Below are positions 1 through 8,452 of a DNA stretch of 64,000 nucleotides, piece by piece. Source of the DNA: Pseudanabaena sp. BC1403 (lineage in GTDB: Bacteria; Cyanobacteriota; Cyanobacteriia; Pseudanabaenales; Pseudanabaenaceae); contig NZ_PDDM01000011.1 in assembly GCF_002914585.1 (NCBI RefSeq), positions 62,001 through 126,000 of the forward strand. The letters are read 5' to 3'. The notes beneath the pieces were generated by a model, which saw nothing but the letters and a program-made list of their open reading frames with translations, searched no databases and was not told the DNA's origin. The number at the start of each line of letters is the position of its first letter. Within the stretch, counting starts at the first letter, position 1. The position numbers and the translations under genes are program-made.

Positions 1-517
1 AGCTGCTTAGTTCGGCAATAATCCAATCAGGATTAAGTTTTTGCTGTAATACCTGTAAAGCTATTTCGCAAGCGGGAAAGCCAATATTGCCGCAGGCGAT
101 CGCCTTTAACCCCGCCTCCTGAAAAATCGCCGTTGTCAGCGATGTGACAGTAGTCTTTCCGTTAGTTCCTGTGATACCTACCCAAGGAATATGCTTAAGA
201 TATCGCCATGCAAGTTCGATCTCACCGATTGTATCAATACCAAGAGATCGCGCCTGTTCAACTTCTTGCCGATCCCAAGGCACACCTGGGCTAACAGCCA
301 CGAGGTCTACATTTTGCCCCGATTCAATTAATCTGGCAAAGTCAGGAAATCCTCCAAGCTCAACCGCAATTCCTTCCGACTCTAAAACTTGCTTACGCTG
401 CTCTAAGCTAGGACTAACACTGCTATCACTAACTGTCACTTGCCAGCCATCAGCTTTAAGCAATTTTGCCGCAGAAATTCCAGACTGTCCCAGTCCCAGT
501 ACATACGCTTGATGCAT
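1..517 (-). CDS. murD: UDP-N-acetylmuramoylalanine--D-glutamate ligase, N-terminal part (runs off the window)
   Basis: MurD adds D-glutamate to UDP-MurNAc-L-Ala in the cytoplasm, an ATP-dependent step of peptidoglycan precursor synthesis. Only about 172 N-terminal residues are inside the window; the 3' end lies beyond base 1. The translation opens MHQAYVLGLGQSGISAAKLL, a Rossmann-like nucleotide-binding start typical of MurD. It continues through a VSPGVP segment and reaches the ATP-binding P-loop GITGTNGKTT near residue 114, then CGNIG further on, all in the order expected for MurD. The start is the ATG whose complement is at 515-517; no better upstream start was seen. The 405 nt upstream, before the chemoreceptor gene, hold only a hairpin and a short tandem duplication. 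Identity is firm; completeness cannot be judged. Confidence 0.93.
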   Translation of the reverse strand, partial: MHQAYVLGLGQSGISAAKLLKADGWQVTVSDSSVSPSLEQRKQVLESEGIAVELGGFPDFARLIESGQNVDLVAVSPGVPWDRQEVEQARSLGIDTIGEIELAWRYLKHIPWVGITGTNGKTTVTSLTTAIFQEAGLKAIACGNIGFPACEIALQVLQQKLNPDWIIAELSS

Positions 518-605
518 GGCGATCGCTTGATTGATAAATTTATTAAATTAAAAAGTTAATATCCAAGGATACAGGAACTTGCGTAAGTAATTTAGGCAAA
601 ACCTT

Positions 606-644
606 AAAACCCATGTTGCCCGCTGCGCGGGCAACATGGGTTTT
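606..644. repeat. Perfect 18-bp stem hairpin with a 3-nt loop
   Basis: Arms 606-623 and 627-644 are exact reverse complements around the loop TGC (624-626). The stem begins with AAAA and ends with TTTT, so it could terminate transcription in either direction. It belongs to the window-wide group of hairpins with a GC-NNN-GC apex. The rest of the 518-922 spacer shows no gene. Confidence 0.85.
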
Positions 645-709
645 GAATCTGAGGTTTATTTATATCGAAATGTCAGAATTATTGAGTCGGGCTTTATGTT
701 ACGCAATAA

Positions 710-737
710 TTTGAGCCTTAAAGTTTGAGCCTTAAAG
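710..737. repeat. Exact tandem duplication of a 14-mer
   Basis: TTTGAGCCTTAAAG occurs twice in direct succession (710-723, 724-737) in the spacer upstream of the chemoreceptor gene. It looks like a simple slippage duplication; no function is inferred. Confidence 0.8.
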
Positions 738-922
738 TCATTGGGCAAGTAGTAAGCTTTCTGAGTATTATTTTTGACATTGTTGCGAAGCATACTCAAG
801 AGTCACAACAGGAAGCTGTATGTTGGTAATATCATAAAGTCAAGCTAATTTACGGGGTACTGATAAGCTAACCGCAAATTATCCTACTTTTGACATTTCC
901 CAACTTTTGTATATGTTTATAT

Positions 923-2548
923 ATGGCGAATAAACCTCCCTTTTCAAGCAAAAAAGCGAATGCAAAAAGAAAGAGGAAGGCTGCCGTTGCTGCTGCCCCT
1001 ATATCCAGACAAGCTTCAAACAAGAGTAGTTGGTTAAATAATTTACCAATCAGCTTCAAGATCCTCTTCGCAATCGTTTCAACTAGCTTTTTTTCATTAG
1101 TTAGTTTTGTGATTGCCTCTTTGTATCTCAACAGCCATCTTTCGGCGATCGTTAACCAAGATGCTCAAAGGCAACTATCCGATGCCACATTATTTGTGTT
1201 TGGCTTAGGGACTATTTTGATTGTGATTAGTTCATTGCTTGGTCTATTTATTGGTAATACCCTTAGCAAGAGGATTCGTGGTCTAGAAGCGATCGCTAGA
1301 CAATATGCCGCAGGGGATTTCGGCTCAACTGTAGAGCTTGGTGCACAGGATGAAGTTGGTAAGTTAGCAGATGTTTTTAACCTGATGACTTTTAACCTTG
1401 CGCAAAACAAGCAAGATCAATCTACTGCCCAGATTGAAGCCGAAGCTCAAAATGATATTTTCCAAGATGAGATTTCGCATTTGCTGGATGTGGTCTCGGA
1501 GTTAGAGCTTGGAGATCTAACAGTTAAGGCAGAAGTCAGCCCCCATGCAACGGGATTAATTGCAGATACGCTCAATCGTTTGTCAGAGCAGCTATCTGAA
1601 GTGCTTGCCGCAGTTTTGCAGACCGCTCAACAAGTAACGATTCGCACCGATCGCCTTGAGAAATTAGCGATCGCTGTGTCTCAAAACGCTGAACAGCAGG
1701 AAGCATTAGTGGTGCAAGCCCGTTTAGGAATTGAAGATGTAAACCAATTGGCGCAAGATGCGGCACAACTTGCGATCGCGGCAAACAAAGCTGTGCAGAG
1801 AGTGCGATCGGCTGTGCGACAAGGTGAGGAGCAAATTATTTACTTGACTGCTTCGATTGAGTCTCTGCAAGCTGCCACCGTGCAGATGGTGCAAAGGATT
1901 AAAAATCTAGGCGAATTCGTTGCTCTTGCCAAACAATTTGTGTTGGATCAAAAACGTCTTGCCTCTTTAACTCAGGTTTTGGCGACTAATGCCTCAATGG
2001 TAGCGTCACGGGCGTTAGAACAGCGCGACCCTGAACAATTTGTCTCTGTGGCAAGGGAATTTGAAGCGATCGCGTCGCAGGTAAATAACTTAGCTACCCA
2101 AACTAATCAAGGGCTAGTAGCTTTGCAACAACGAACGGGATTCGTTGATGTAGTAGTTTCGGGTATTGATCAAGACGTTCGTGATGTGAATAGCCTTGTA
2201 TTTGACTTTACCAATAGTGTGAATAGTTCAGAGCAGTCATTTACCAATATCGCAACTGTAACCGAGGAGTTATCTGAAATTGGTGTCGCAGTTACTGATT
2301 CTTCGCAATCAATCGCTGAAGCTGTAAAATTTAGCTTAGCTTCGATTCAAGATATTGAAGCGATCGCTGAACGTTCTGCTTCTCAGGCACAGTTTACTCG
2401 TGATCAATCGGGGAAGATGGGAATGTTGGCACGTCAATTGCTAGAAAGGGTACAGTTTTTCCGTTTGCCGCCAATGCTGGAAACAGTGGACAAGGAAATC
2501 GACGACATGGAGTCTCTTGAAATTGATGAATTTCAGGCTGTGCGCTGA
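923..2548 (+). CDS. Methyl-accepting chemotaxis-type receptor (PilJ/PixJ-like), 541 aa
   Basis: A transmembrane chemoreceptor that should sit in the inner membrane and control the CheA-type kinase encoded just downstream. Two hydrophobic segments flank a very short periplasmic stretch (about residues 37-63 and 82-108), so sensing is probably cytoplasmic or intramembrane. A HAMP region follows (AIARQYAAGDFG, then DEVGKLADVFN), then a second HAMP-like block and a long coiled coil. The signalling tip is degenerate: the segment containing NASMVASRALEQRDPEQF stands where classical receptors have the highly conserved E-A-R-A-G-E hairpin. ATG 923 was chosen; the frame also opens at a TTG at 890, which would add 11 residues. 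In cyanobacteria such receptors act in type IV pilus motility or phototaxis; the link here is inference from the neighbour. Confidence 0.88.
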   Translation: MANKPPFSSKKANAKRKRKAAVAAAPISRQASNKSSWLNNLPISFKILFAIVSTSFFSLVSFVIASLYLNSHLSAIVNQDAQRQLSDATLFVFGLGTILIVISSLLGLFIGNTLSKRIRGLEAIARQYAAGDFGSTVELGAQDEVGKLADVFNLMTFNLAQNKQDQSTAQIEAEAQNDIFQDEISHLLDVVSELELGDLTVKAEVSPHATGLIADTLNRLSEQLSEVLAAVLQTAQQVTIRTDRLEKLAIAVSQNAEQQEALVVQARLGIEDVNQLAQDAAQLAIAANKAVQRVRSAVRQGEEQIIYLTASIESLQAATVQMVQRIKNLGEFVALAKQFVLDQKRLASLTQVLATNASMVASRALEQRDPEQFVSVAREFEAIASQVNNLATQTNQGLVALQQRTGFVDVVVSGIDQDVRDVNSLVFDFTNSVNSSEQSFTNIATVTEELSEIGVAVTDSSQSIAEAVKFSLASIQDIEAIAERSASQAQFTRDQSGKMGMLARQLLERVQFFRLPPMLETVDKEIDDMESLEIDEFQAVR

Positions 2549-2599
2549 TGTTCGAGCGACAATCGTCATAATCACAAATTGATAGCGAATAGCGAAATA

Positions 2600-5254
2600 A
2601 TGCCAAATTCTGAATTTGATGATTTACAATTGCAAGAAGAACTGCGTAATCTATTTGAATTAGATACTCAGAAATATTTGCAATTATATGTGGATACTGT
2701 TCGCAATCTGAATGCTACCAATTGGCGCGAAGATATTCAGCAACTATATCGTTGTGTCCATACGATTAAAGGTGGTTCCGTAACTGTAGGATTTCAAGCT
2801 GTACTTCAAGTCTCGACCATATTAGAGGATGTACTTTCCGATCTTCGCTATCTCGACGTTGCTCCACCTTTAGCTGACGGGGAATTAGCTAAAGCTCTGA
2901 TCGAAGCTGGCGAGCTTTTGATTGGCTCAGTCCAGATGGGTGAACAGAGTGATCCTGATGCAGCGGTGAAGTATATCCAAACTCTGCGCGATCGCCTTCA
3001 ATCCAAATATTTACCCGAATGGAACGAAATGCGCCAAGTTCAGCAAGAATTTGCTGATCAAGGTTTTGATTTGGTCATCCTTGAACTAGAAATGGCGATC
3101 GAAGATTTGCCTCTCACGGGTGAAGTCCCGACAGAAGCTGCTGAGATCGCTAAGCAAACAGTTTCCCAGTTACAGGAAATCGGTTCAGAAATTAATTTGG
3201 CGATAACTTGGCAAGATTTTTTGCAAAAAGGGAGTGATTTATGCGATCGCCTAGATTGTGAGTTATGGCACAGAGAATGGATGCCATTTCTGCAAAAAGT
3301 CAAAGAAAGCGCTCGTCTGGGTGGAATTTTTGAAATTGAGCCAGAATCAATTATTTCATCGGCAAATATAGAATCAGGATTAATCACTGGCAATGAGGTT
3401 GCATCCTTCACCAACTCTCCAGTTTCTCCCACGGCAGACATTCAAATTCCTGTGCCCCTCGATCGCCTAGAGCGATCATCCCAATATCTAGTTGAGACCT
3501 TAATGGCAACTCGTGCCACCCAAGGGTTTTACCAGTCTGTTTATGCAAACTTAATGCCGTTAGTCTCGCTTGCTCAGAATAGTGTGCAGTACATTACCCA
3601 ACTGCGCGAAGTCCAAGATGATTATGCATTATTAGACGCTTCAGGAGAACAGGATGGGCTGAAAATTGAGCGCTATCGTCAAGGCTATACAGCAATTAAC
3701 CGTTTATTGGAAATCAGTCTCCGTTTGATTGAGTTAGGCTCAGAAACTGGCGAATCGGCAAGGCGAACTGCTGATAGCATCCAAGTTCTCGATCGCAGCC
3801 TACGCAACCTCCAGCAAACCATCGAAGAAAGCCGACTTGTTCCATTCTCAACCCTAGCTTTTAGATCGAGAGGAATTTTACGAGATCTAATGACTCGCGT
3901 CGGTAAAATTGTCCAGTTTACAATTATTGGAGAGCAACTGGAACTTGATGCAGGTACACTTCGCAGTTTAGAACCTGTGGTACTCCATTTGTTGCGTAAT
4001 TCCTATGATCATGGAATTGAAGATACACCTAACCGAGAGAAGTTGGGCAAATCTCTACAGGGAAAAATTGAGCTATCTCTAAAACGTCGAGGCAGTATGT
4101 TTGACCTTAACATTCGTGATGATGGTAAGGGAATTGATCCCGATCTCATTAGCCAGATAGCCAAATCTAAAGGACTGCCGCTTACCGATACCAGTACTTC
4201 TGATCGCCTCCTAAACGTACTATGTCAATCGGGCTTTACTTCTACCACAGTTGTTAGCGATATTTCAGGTCGCGGCGTGGGGATGGATGTGGTGGCGAGT
4301 CAAGTTGCCCTAATGAATGGCAAGCTCAGCCTAGTCTCCCAAATTGGTAAAGGCACAGCTTTCACAATTCAAATTCCTGTGCCACACTTGTTTGTACGCT
4401 GTATGCTCTTGCAGGCAGGCGATCGCACTTTTGCAGTTCCCACTTCAGAAATTCACACCACCACCTTAGTGGAGGCGCTACTCTGGCAAAAGATAGAGCG
4501 CTCCGACTACACAATTGAAGTGCAAGAAGAGTATGGGAAAGTACCAGCGATCGATCTTTATCAATATTGGCAAGGACAAACCGAAACTAGAACGCTCTTA
4601 CCATCAGCGATCGCAGTGAGGACAAAACAATCCGACAGCAATCAAGGTGTTTGGTTAATAGCTGACACCCTGATTGGACAGAGTGATTTGCTAGTGAATC
4701 CAATTCCAGAACCTCTGGTTGCACCGATCGGCTTAATTGGGATGAGCTTGATGCCTGACGGAAAACTTATTCCTGTAATTGACGCACTTTCCTTTGTCGA
4801 AGTCTTCTTCTCATCAGAGTCTGAACGTCTCACAATTTCTAGTTCCCAATCAAATACGTCCTTCCTTGAACTATCTAGCGATCGCCAAATTTTAGTAGTC
4901 GATGATGCGGCTCTGATGCGGCGAAGAATTGAGAGTAGCTTGTCACCACAGGGATATGAAGTTACAACTTGTGATGATGGTATGGATGCTTGGCAATGGC
5001 TGCAACAGCATAGTCAACCAGCATTACTAATTACTGATATTGAGATGCCTCGGATGGATGGATTCACGTTGATTGATCGTTGTCGTCAAGCAGGATTTGA
5101 TATGCCGATTCTTGTGATTTCATCTCGTCTTGCGGAAGAATGGTCTCGCGAGACAAATCGTCTCGGTGCAACTGATTATCTCACCAAAGGTTTCTCGACA
5201 TCGGAGTTAGTGAATAAAGTTAGCGCTCTCCTCGAATTAAGAACGCTTGCATAA
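2600..5254 (+). CDS. CheA-type hybrid histidine kinase with C-terminal receiver (PilL/PixL-like), 884 aa
   Basis: Cytoplasmic kinase of a chemotaxis-like array. Domains in order: Hpt with the phospho-histidine motif VHTIKGG (His about 54); a long linker and dimerisation region; a CheA-type ATPase core (LLRNSYDHGIED N-box, DDGKGIDP and GRGVGMDVV G-boxes, GKGTAF); a CheW-like coupling domain; and a receiver with an acidic pair (VVDDAA), phospho-Asp in ITDIEMPRMDG, and a conserved Lys (YLTKGF). The gene follows the receptor by 51 nt and is probably cotranscribed. The frame opens at a TTG at 2579, but ATG 2600 gives the usual short lead into the Hpt helix. No cheW, cheY or methylation genes are visible on either side, so those partners must be elsewhere. 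Confidence 0.93.
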   Translation: MPNSEFDDLQLQEELRNLFELDTQKYLQLYVDTVRNLNATNWREDIQQLYRCVHTIKGGSVTVGFQAVLQVSTILEDVLSDLRYLDVAPPLADGELAKALIEAGELLIGSVQMGEQSDPDAAVKYIQTLRDRLQSKYLPEWNEMRQVQQEFADQGFDLVILELEMAIEDLPLTGEVPTEAAEIAKQTVSQLQEIGSEINLAITWQDFLQKGSDLCDRLDCELWHREWMPFLQKVKESARLGGIFEIEPESIISSANIESGLITGNEVASFTNSPVSPTADIQIPVPLDRLERSSQYLVETLMATRATQGFYQSVYANLMPLVSLAQNSVQYITQLREVQDDYALLDASGEQDGLKIERYRQGYTAINRLLEISLRLIELGSETGESARRTADSIQVLDRSLRNLQQTIEESRLVPFSTLAFRSRGILRDLMTRVGKIVQFTIIGEQLELDAGTLRSLEPVVLHLLRNSYDHGIEDTPNREKLGKSLQGKIELSLKRRGSMFDLNIRDDGKGIDPDLISQIAKSKGLPLTDTSTSDRLLNVLCQSGFTSTTVVSDISGRGVGMDVVASQVALMNGKLSLVSQIGKGTAFTIQIPVPHLFVRCMLLQAGDRTFAVPTSEIHTTTLVEALLWQKIERSDYTIEVQEEYGKVPAIDLYQYWQGQTETRTLLPSAIAVRTKQSDSNQGVWLIADTLIGQSDLLVNPIPEPLVAPIGLIGMSLMPDGKLIPVIDALSFVEVFFSSESERLTISSSQSNTSFLELSSDRQILVVDDAALMRRRIESSLSPQGYEVTTCDDGMDAWQWLQQHSQPALLITDIEMPRMDGFTLIDRCRQAGFDMPILVISSRLAEEWSRETNRLGATDYLTKGFSTSELVNKVSALLELRTLA

Positions 5255-5261
5255 TACTAGA

Positions 5262-5288
5262 GAACTGCGGTGCGAAGAGCCGCAGTTC
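5262..5288. terminator. Hairpin between convergent genes
   Basis: Arms GAACTGCGG (5262-5270) and its reverse complement (5280-5288) enclose a 9-nt loop. It lies 7 nt after the kinase stop and 37 nt from the end of the opposing Ser/Thr kinase gene, so it is a likely shared terminator. No strong T-run follows on either side. Confidence 0.6.
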
Positions 5289-5325
5289 ATGTTATGGCTG
5301 TCGCTATACAAGTTAGGACATACAG

Positions 5326-6933
5326 CTATTGACGGACAGGTAAGCAGATTGTATTGGTGATTGTACAATCAACGCCTTTATATTTCTGGCAGACTCGTTT
5401 TGCGGTATTTTCGGCGGCAGTCATATCTTCTGCCCAGCCTGAGCCAGCCGCTCCATTAGAACTCTCCGCTAGAGATATGCAGGCATTTTGCGCCCAGATT
5501 AATACTTGGCAGTCTCCTGAAGCGGAAGAGCTTTCACATTCATTTAAAGCCCTTGTTTCGGCTGCTTTTTGGGAAGGGAAGTTCCAAGAGTATCCTTTGG
5601 CTTGTGTCGATGGGGAACGCGCGATCGCACCAAAACTTGACAAAGTGGGATTGGTAGTTGCAACTACAGGAGGAGGCTCTGGAGGCGCATCTGTTGCTTT
5701 TATAGGCCCTAGTGTTTCGGGGGTGGGCGAAGTAGTTGGCGAAGCAACAGGAGAACTTGTTGCCGCTTTTGTGACTTCAGCTTGGGGCGTATTATCAGCA
5801 GGGCGATTAGTTAGTTTTGGGATCAGAATTGCTGTGGCGATCGCAGCCGAAACTGATATCACTCCAGTTAAGATAATCCATACAAATGGTTGGAATCTCG
5901 TAAAAGCTGGATTAGGAGCCGTGACTGTGACATGGGGAGTTGTGACTGGAGACTGAGGAGGTGTTGGGATAGGGGTTTGGGGTGTAGTAGAAGCAGATAC
6001 AGGAACAGTGTCTCTGTTTGTATTAGTAATTATAGTTGGCGACGCATCTGCTGCGGTTGATGGATAAGCGATCACTTCTGTTGGTGCAATACTATTGATG
6101 TTGGTGGCACCAAGAGATTGAATTGCCTGTAGAGCTTCGATCGCAGATTTATAGCGCTGACTAAAATGATAAAACACCATGTTTTGCAATACTTCCGCAA
6201 AAGCATTACTGACATCTACGCGATCGCGCCACAAAATCTCGCCCGTATTAGCATCTTCTTGCAAGCTATCAGGAGCAATTCCTGTGAGAGCTTGAATTCC
6301 AATCATGCCGACAGCATAAACATCACTGCTGAGTCGAGGTTTTCCCCTTGCTTGCTCGCTGGGCATATATCCTGGTGAACCAATGCTTACTGTGACATCT
6401 GTATTGCCTTGTGAGTCAGTTCCTAGAGCGGTGATGTCTTTAACTGCACCAAAGTCAATGAGGACGATTTTGCTATCTTGCTGACGACGCATGAGGTTTG
6501 CAAGTTTAATGTCACGGTGAATAACATTATTCTGATGGACAAAGGATAGAACCTCTAAAATCTCTAGCAATAAAGTAATCGTGGCACTTTCAGATAATCG
6601 CATTCCAATGAGAATCTCAGCAGCGAGGCTATGCCCTTCCACAAATTCTTGTACTAAAAAGAATTCATTGCTTTCTTCAAAGTGCGCAAATAGCTTAGGA
6701 ATCTGTGGATGGGCATTTCCCAATTTGTAAAGATACTCCGCTTCCCTTTCAAATAAGCTTTTAGCGATCGGCAAAACATTTGGGCTAGTATCCTTGGGCT
6801 TAAGTTGCTTGACAACACAGGTGGGATGACCTGGTAGATCTGTGTCTTGAGCCAAGTAAGTATCGCCAAATCCTCCACTTCCGAGAACTTTGAGGATCTT
6901 GTAGCGATTCCTTAATGTTTTGCCTACTAACAT
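5326..6933 (-). CDS. Serine/threonine protein kinase with transmembrane segment and C-terminal DUF4189, 535 aa
   Basis: Hanks-type protein kinase. The kinase domain spans about residues 11-270: glycine loop GSGGFGDTY, ATP-anchoring Lys42 (VVKQL), catalytic HRDIKLANL (Asp141, Asn146), DFG at 160-162, and the activation segment and APE-like region in GSPGYMPSEQARG. All catalytic residues are present. A low-complexity Pro/Thr/Ser linker leads to one membrane helix (about 345-370), a second Pro/Thr-rich linker, and a terminal domain of roughly 95 residues (W-rich start, several Cys, WAQNACISLAE) that matches DUF4189. This predicts a cytoplasmic kinase tethered to a periplasmic sensor. An 11-bp inverted repeat lies about 50 nt upstream. 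The large open frame on the opposite strand is a shadow. Confidence 0.93.
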   Translation of the reverse strand: MLVGKTLRNRYKILKVLGSGGFGDTYLAQDTDLPGHPTCVVKQLKPKDTSPNVLPIAKSLFEREAEYLYKLGNAHPQIPKLFAHFEESNEFFLVQEFVEGHSLAAEILIGMRLSESATITLLLEILEVLSFVHQNNVIHRDIKLANLMRRQQDSKIVLIDFGAVKDITALGTDSQGNTDVTVSIGSPGYMPSEQARGKPRLSSDVYAVGMIGIQALTGIAPDSLQEDANTGEILWRDRVDVSNAFAEVLQNMVFYHFSQRYKSAIEALQAIQSLGATNINSIAPTEVIAYPSTAADASPTIITNTNRDTVPVSASTTPQTPIPTPPQSPVTTPHVTVTAPNPAFTRFQPFVWIILTGVISVSAAIATAILIPKLTNRPADNTPQAEVTKAATSSPVASPTTSPTPETLGPIKATDAPPEPPPVVATTNPTLSSFGAIARSPSTQAKGYSWNFPSQKAAETRALNECESSSASGDCQVLIWAQNACISLAESSNGAAGSGWAEDMTAAENTAKRVCQKYKGVDCTITNTICLPVRQ

Positions 6934-6982
6934 AGTTACCTTCCAAGTTACATAGCTATTGGACAGAAGCCTTCGTAGATCA

Positions 6983-7010
6983 ATATGAGCAATTCATATA
7001 TTGCTCATAT
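6983..7010. promoter_or_regulatory. Inverted repeat upstream of the Ser/Thr kinase gene
   Basis: ATATGAGCAAT (6983-6993) and its exact reverse complement (7000-7010) are separated by 6 nt, 50 nt upstream of the kinase start on the minus strand. Symmetry and position suit an operator. No regulator is identified, and a cruciform without regulatory role is possible. Confidence 0.4.
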
Positions 7011-7093
7011 CTCCACAATCAAATAGGATTGCTTTAGATTTAAGCTTAACAAACAGAGCTATGATTGAACTATAGTTTTAGCCATTCTTAAAA

Positions 7094-7138
7094 CCAAAAT
7101 ATGAGAGGCGGCGCATCGCGCCGCCTCTCATATTTTGG
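7094..7138. repeat. Perfect 21-bp stem hairpin with loop ATC
   Basis: Arms 7094-7114 and 7118-7138 are exact reverse complements. The GC-rich inner stem (GGCGGCGC/GCGCCGCC) lies inside AT-rich outer arms and has the common GC-NNN-GC apex. It lies upstream of ubiX and of the divergent kinase gene, so it does not follow a stop codon as most family members do. Confidence 0.85.
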
Positions 7139-7186
7139 GCTTAGAAGCTATACTGTGCTGAGTTAAATGCTGAATTTAGATACTGA

Positions 7187-7834
7187 ATGCAAAATCAAAA
7201 AGCGATTGTATTAGGAGTCTCTGGGGCATCAGGCATGATTTATGCTGTGCGATCGCTCAAATTTTTATTAAATAATCATTACAACGTCGATCTGGTTGCT
7301 TCTAAGGCGGCGATGATGGTTTGGCAATCAGAAAATGATATGGCGATGCCGAGTAACTTGCGATCTCAAGAACAATTTTGGCGCGATCGTAGTGAAACTA
7401 GTGATGGTAAGTTGATTTGTCATCAATTTGCCGATGTGGGAGCAACGATCGCTAGTGGTTCATTTCGGACATTGGGAATGCTGGTAATTCCTTGCAGTAT
7501 GGCTACTGTAGCTAAAATTGCTCATGGACTAAGCTCAGATCTATTAGAACGTGCCGCCGATGTACATCTTAAGGAAGGGCGAAGATTGGTAATCGTTCCT
7601 CGTGAAACTCCCTTGAGCTTGATCCATTTGCGAAATCTCACCACCTTAGCCGAGGCAGGAGCAAGAATCGTTCCTGCGATTCCTGCTTGGTATCACAACC
7701 CGCAAACGATTGAGGATTTGGTAGATTTTGTAATCGCCAGAGCATTAGATCAAATGGATATTGATGCAGATTTAATTCAGCGTTGGCAAGGTAGAATGCC
7801 CTCAAATATTGCCGCAGGAGATCCAGAATTATGA
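7187..7834 (+). CDS. ubiX: UbiX-type flavin prenyltransferase, 215 aa
   Basis: Makes prenylated FMN, the cofactor of UbiD-type decarboxylases, from FMN and dimethylallyl phosphate in the cytoplasm. Family marks are the N-terminal flavin-binding LGVSGASGMIYA (residues 9-20), PCSMATVAKIAHG, the LLERAADVHLKEGRRLVIVPRE region and ETPLSLIHLRNL, followed by the usual C-terminal helix (QTIEDLVDFVIARALD). Length is normal for the family. Start is ATG 7187. Its stop overlaps the start of the LapA-family gene (ATGA), implying translational coupling. No ubiD-like gene is visible nearby. In cyanobacteria the pathway feeds plastoquinone synthesis; that role is from family knowledge. Confidence 0.93.
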   Translation: MQNQKAIVLGVSGASGMIYAVRSLKFLLNNHYNVDLVASKAAMMVWQSENDMAMPSNLRSQEQFWRDRSETSDGKLICHQFADVGATIASGSFRTLGMLVIPCSMATVAKIAHGLSSDLLERAADVHLKEGRRLVIVPRETPLSLIHLRNLTTLAEAGARIVPAIPAWYHNPQTIEDLVDFVIARALDQMDIDADLIQRWQGRMPSNIAAGDPEL

Positions 7835-8367
7835 CCCGATCGCGTTTTTCACAAACTACAAATGCGGCTAACAGGAAATCATCAAGCACGATCTTGATCT
7901 TGCAGCTTACGAGCATAGGGCTTGCGATCACCTTACTAGCGGCTGTCTTTGTCCAAAATTTACAACCTGCGGTGCAGATTTCTTTTTTAGGACAAAAAAC
8001 GATCGAGATTCCCTTAAGTGTGGCAATGTTAGTTGCTTTTGTGGGTGGTGGGATTCTGGCGTTTGTGTTTAATGCGATCGCCTCTTGGCGACAAAATTTA
8101 TTAATTCGTCGAGCCGTTATTGCATCTGGATCTGGTAAAGATCCGAAAGAGCAGGTCAAAGCTGAAAAATTCCAAAGTAAAGAAGAATTTGAGGAGGAGG
8201 AAGAAGAATACGAAGATGAAGAGGAGTATGAAGAAGAAGATGAAGAAGAGTATGAAGATAATGATCCTGACACCGTTCCCTACGGCAATCGCTCAAACAT
8301 GAAATCTAAAGATTCGCGTCAAGTTAAGCGCGATCGACCTCCCCTTGACGCAAAATTCATCAAATAA
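7831..8367 (+). CDS. LapA-family (DUF1049) membrane protein with acidic tail, 178 aa
   Basis: Small membrane protein. Two hydrophobic helices (about 18-40 and 55-80) contain the family signature FVQNLQPAVQISFLG followed by IPLSVAMLVAFVGG. After a basic juxtamembrane stretch the protein ends in a very acidic region of Glu/Asp/Tyr repeats (about 118-147) and then a basic Lys/Arg tail. The acidic stretch is coded by near-repeats of GAA/GAG, which produces a spurious Ser-rich frame on the other strand. The start overlaps the ubiX stop by 4 nt. E. coli LapA works in envelope lipopolysaccharide assembly; whether this homologue does so is unknown. The stop codon lies next to a 28-bp hairpin. Confidence 0.8.
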   Translation: MTRSRFSQTTNAANRKSSSTILILQLTSIGLAITLLAAVFVQNLQPAVQISFLGQKTIEIPLSVAMLVAFVGGGILAFVFNAIASWRQNLLIRRAVIASGSGKDPKEQVKAEKFQSKEEFEEEEEEYEDEEEYEEEDEEEYEDNDPDTVPYGNRSNMKSKDSRQVKRDRPPLDAKFIK

Positions 8368-8424
8368 ACCAAACCCAAGATAGAGAATGCTGCAAAGCAG
8401 CATTCTCTATCTTGGGTTTGGTTT
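8366..8424. terminator. Perfect 28-bp stem hairpin with loop AAA
   Basis: Arms 8366-8393 and 8397-8424 are exact reverse complements closing on GC-AAA-GC. It starts inside the LapA-family stop codon and ends 28 nt before the next gene, so it probably ends the ubiX unit. There is no dedicated T-run beyond the TTT of the stem. Confidence 0.75.
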
Positions 8425-8452
8425 AAGCACAGAGCATTGTAGTTGAATACTA

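Noticed and set aside
144-512. Open frame on the plus strand over murD
   Set aside because: It is antisense to a clear MurD N-terminus with P-loop; no homology in the plus frame.
5354-5956. 200-aa frame antisense to the Ser/Thr kinase
   Set aside because: Lies opposite the linker and DUF4189; Val/Ala/Gly-rich composition is the complement of Pro/Thr/Ser-rich coding, a typical shadow.
7638-8273. Ser-rich 211-aa minus-strand frame over ubiX and the LapA-family gene
   Set aside because: The Ser/Tyr runs are the reverse of GAA/GAG/TAT codons of the acidic tail; both plus-strand genes are well supported.
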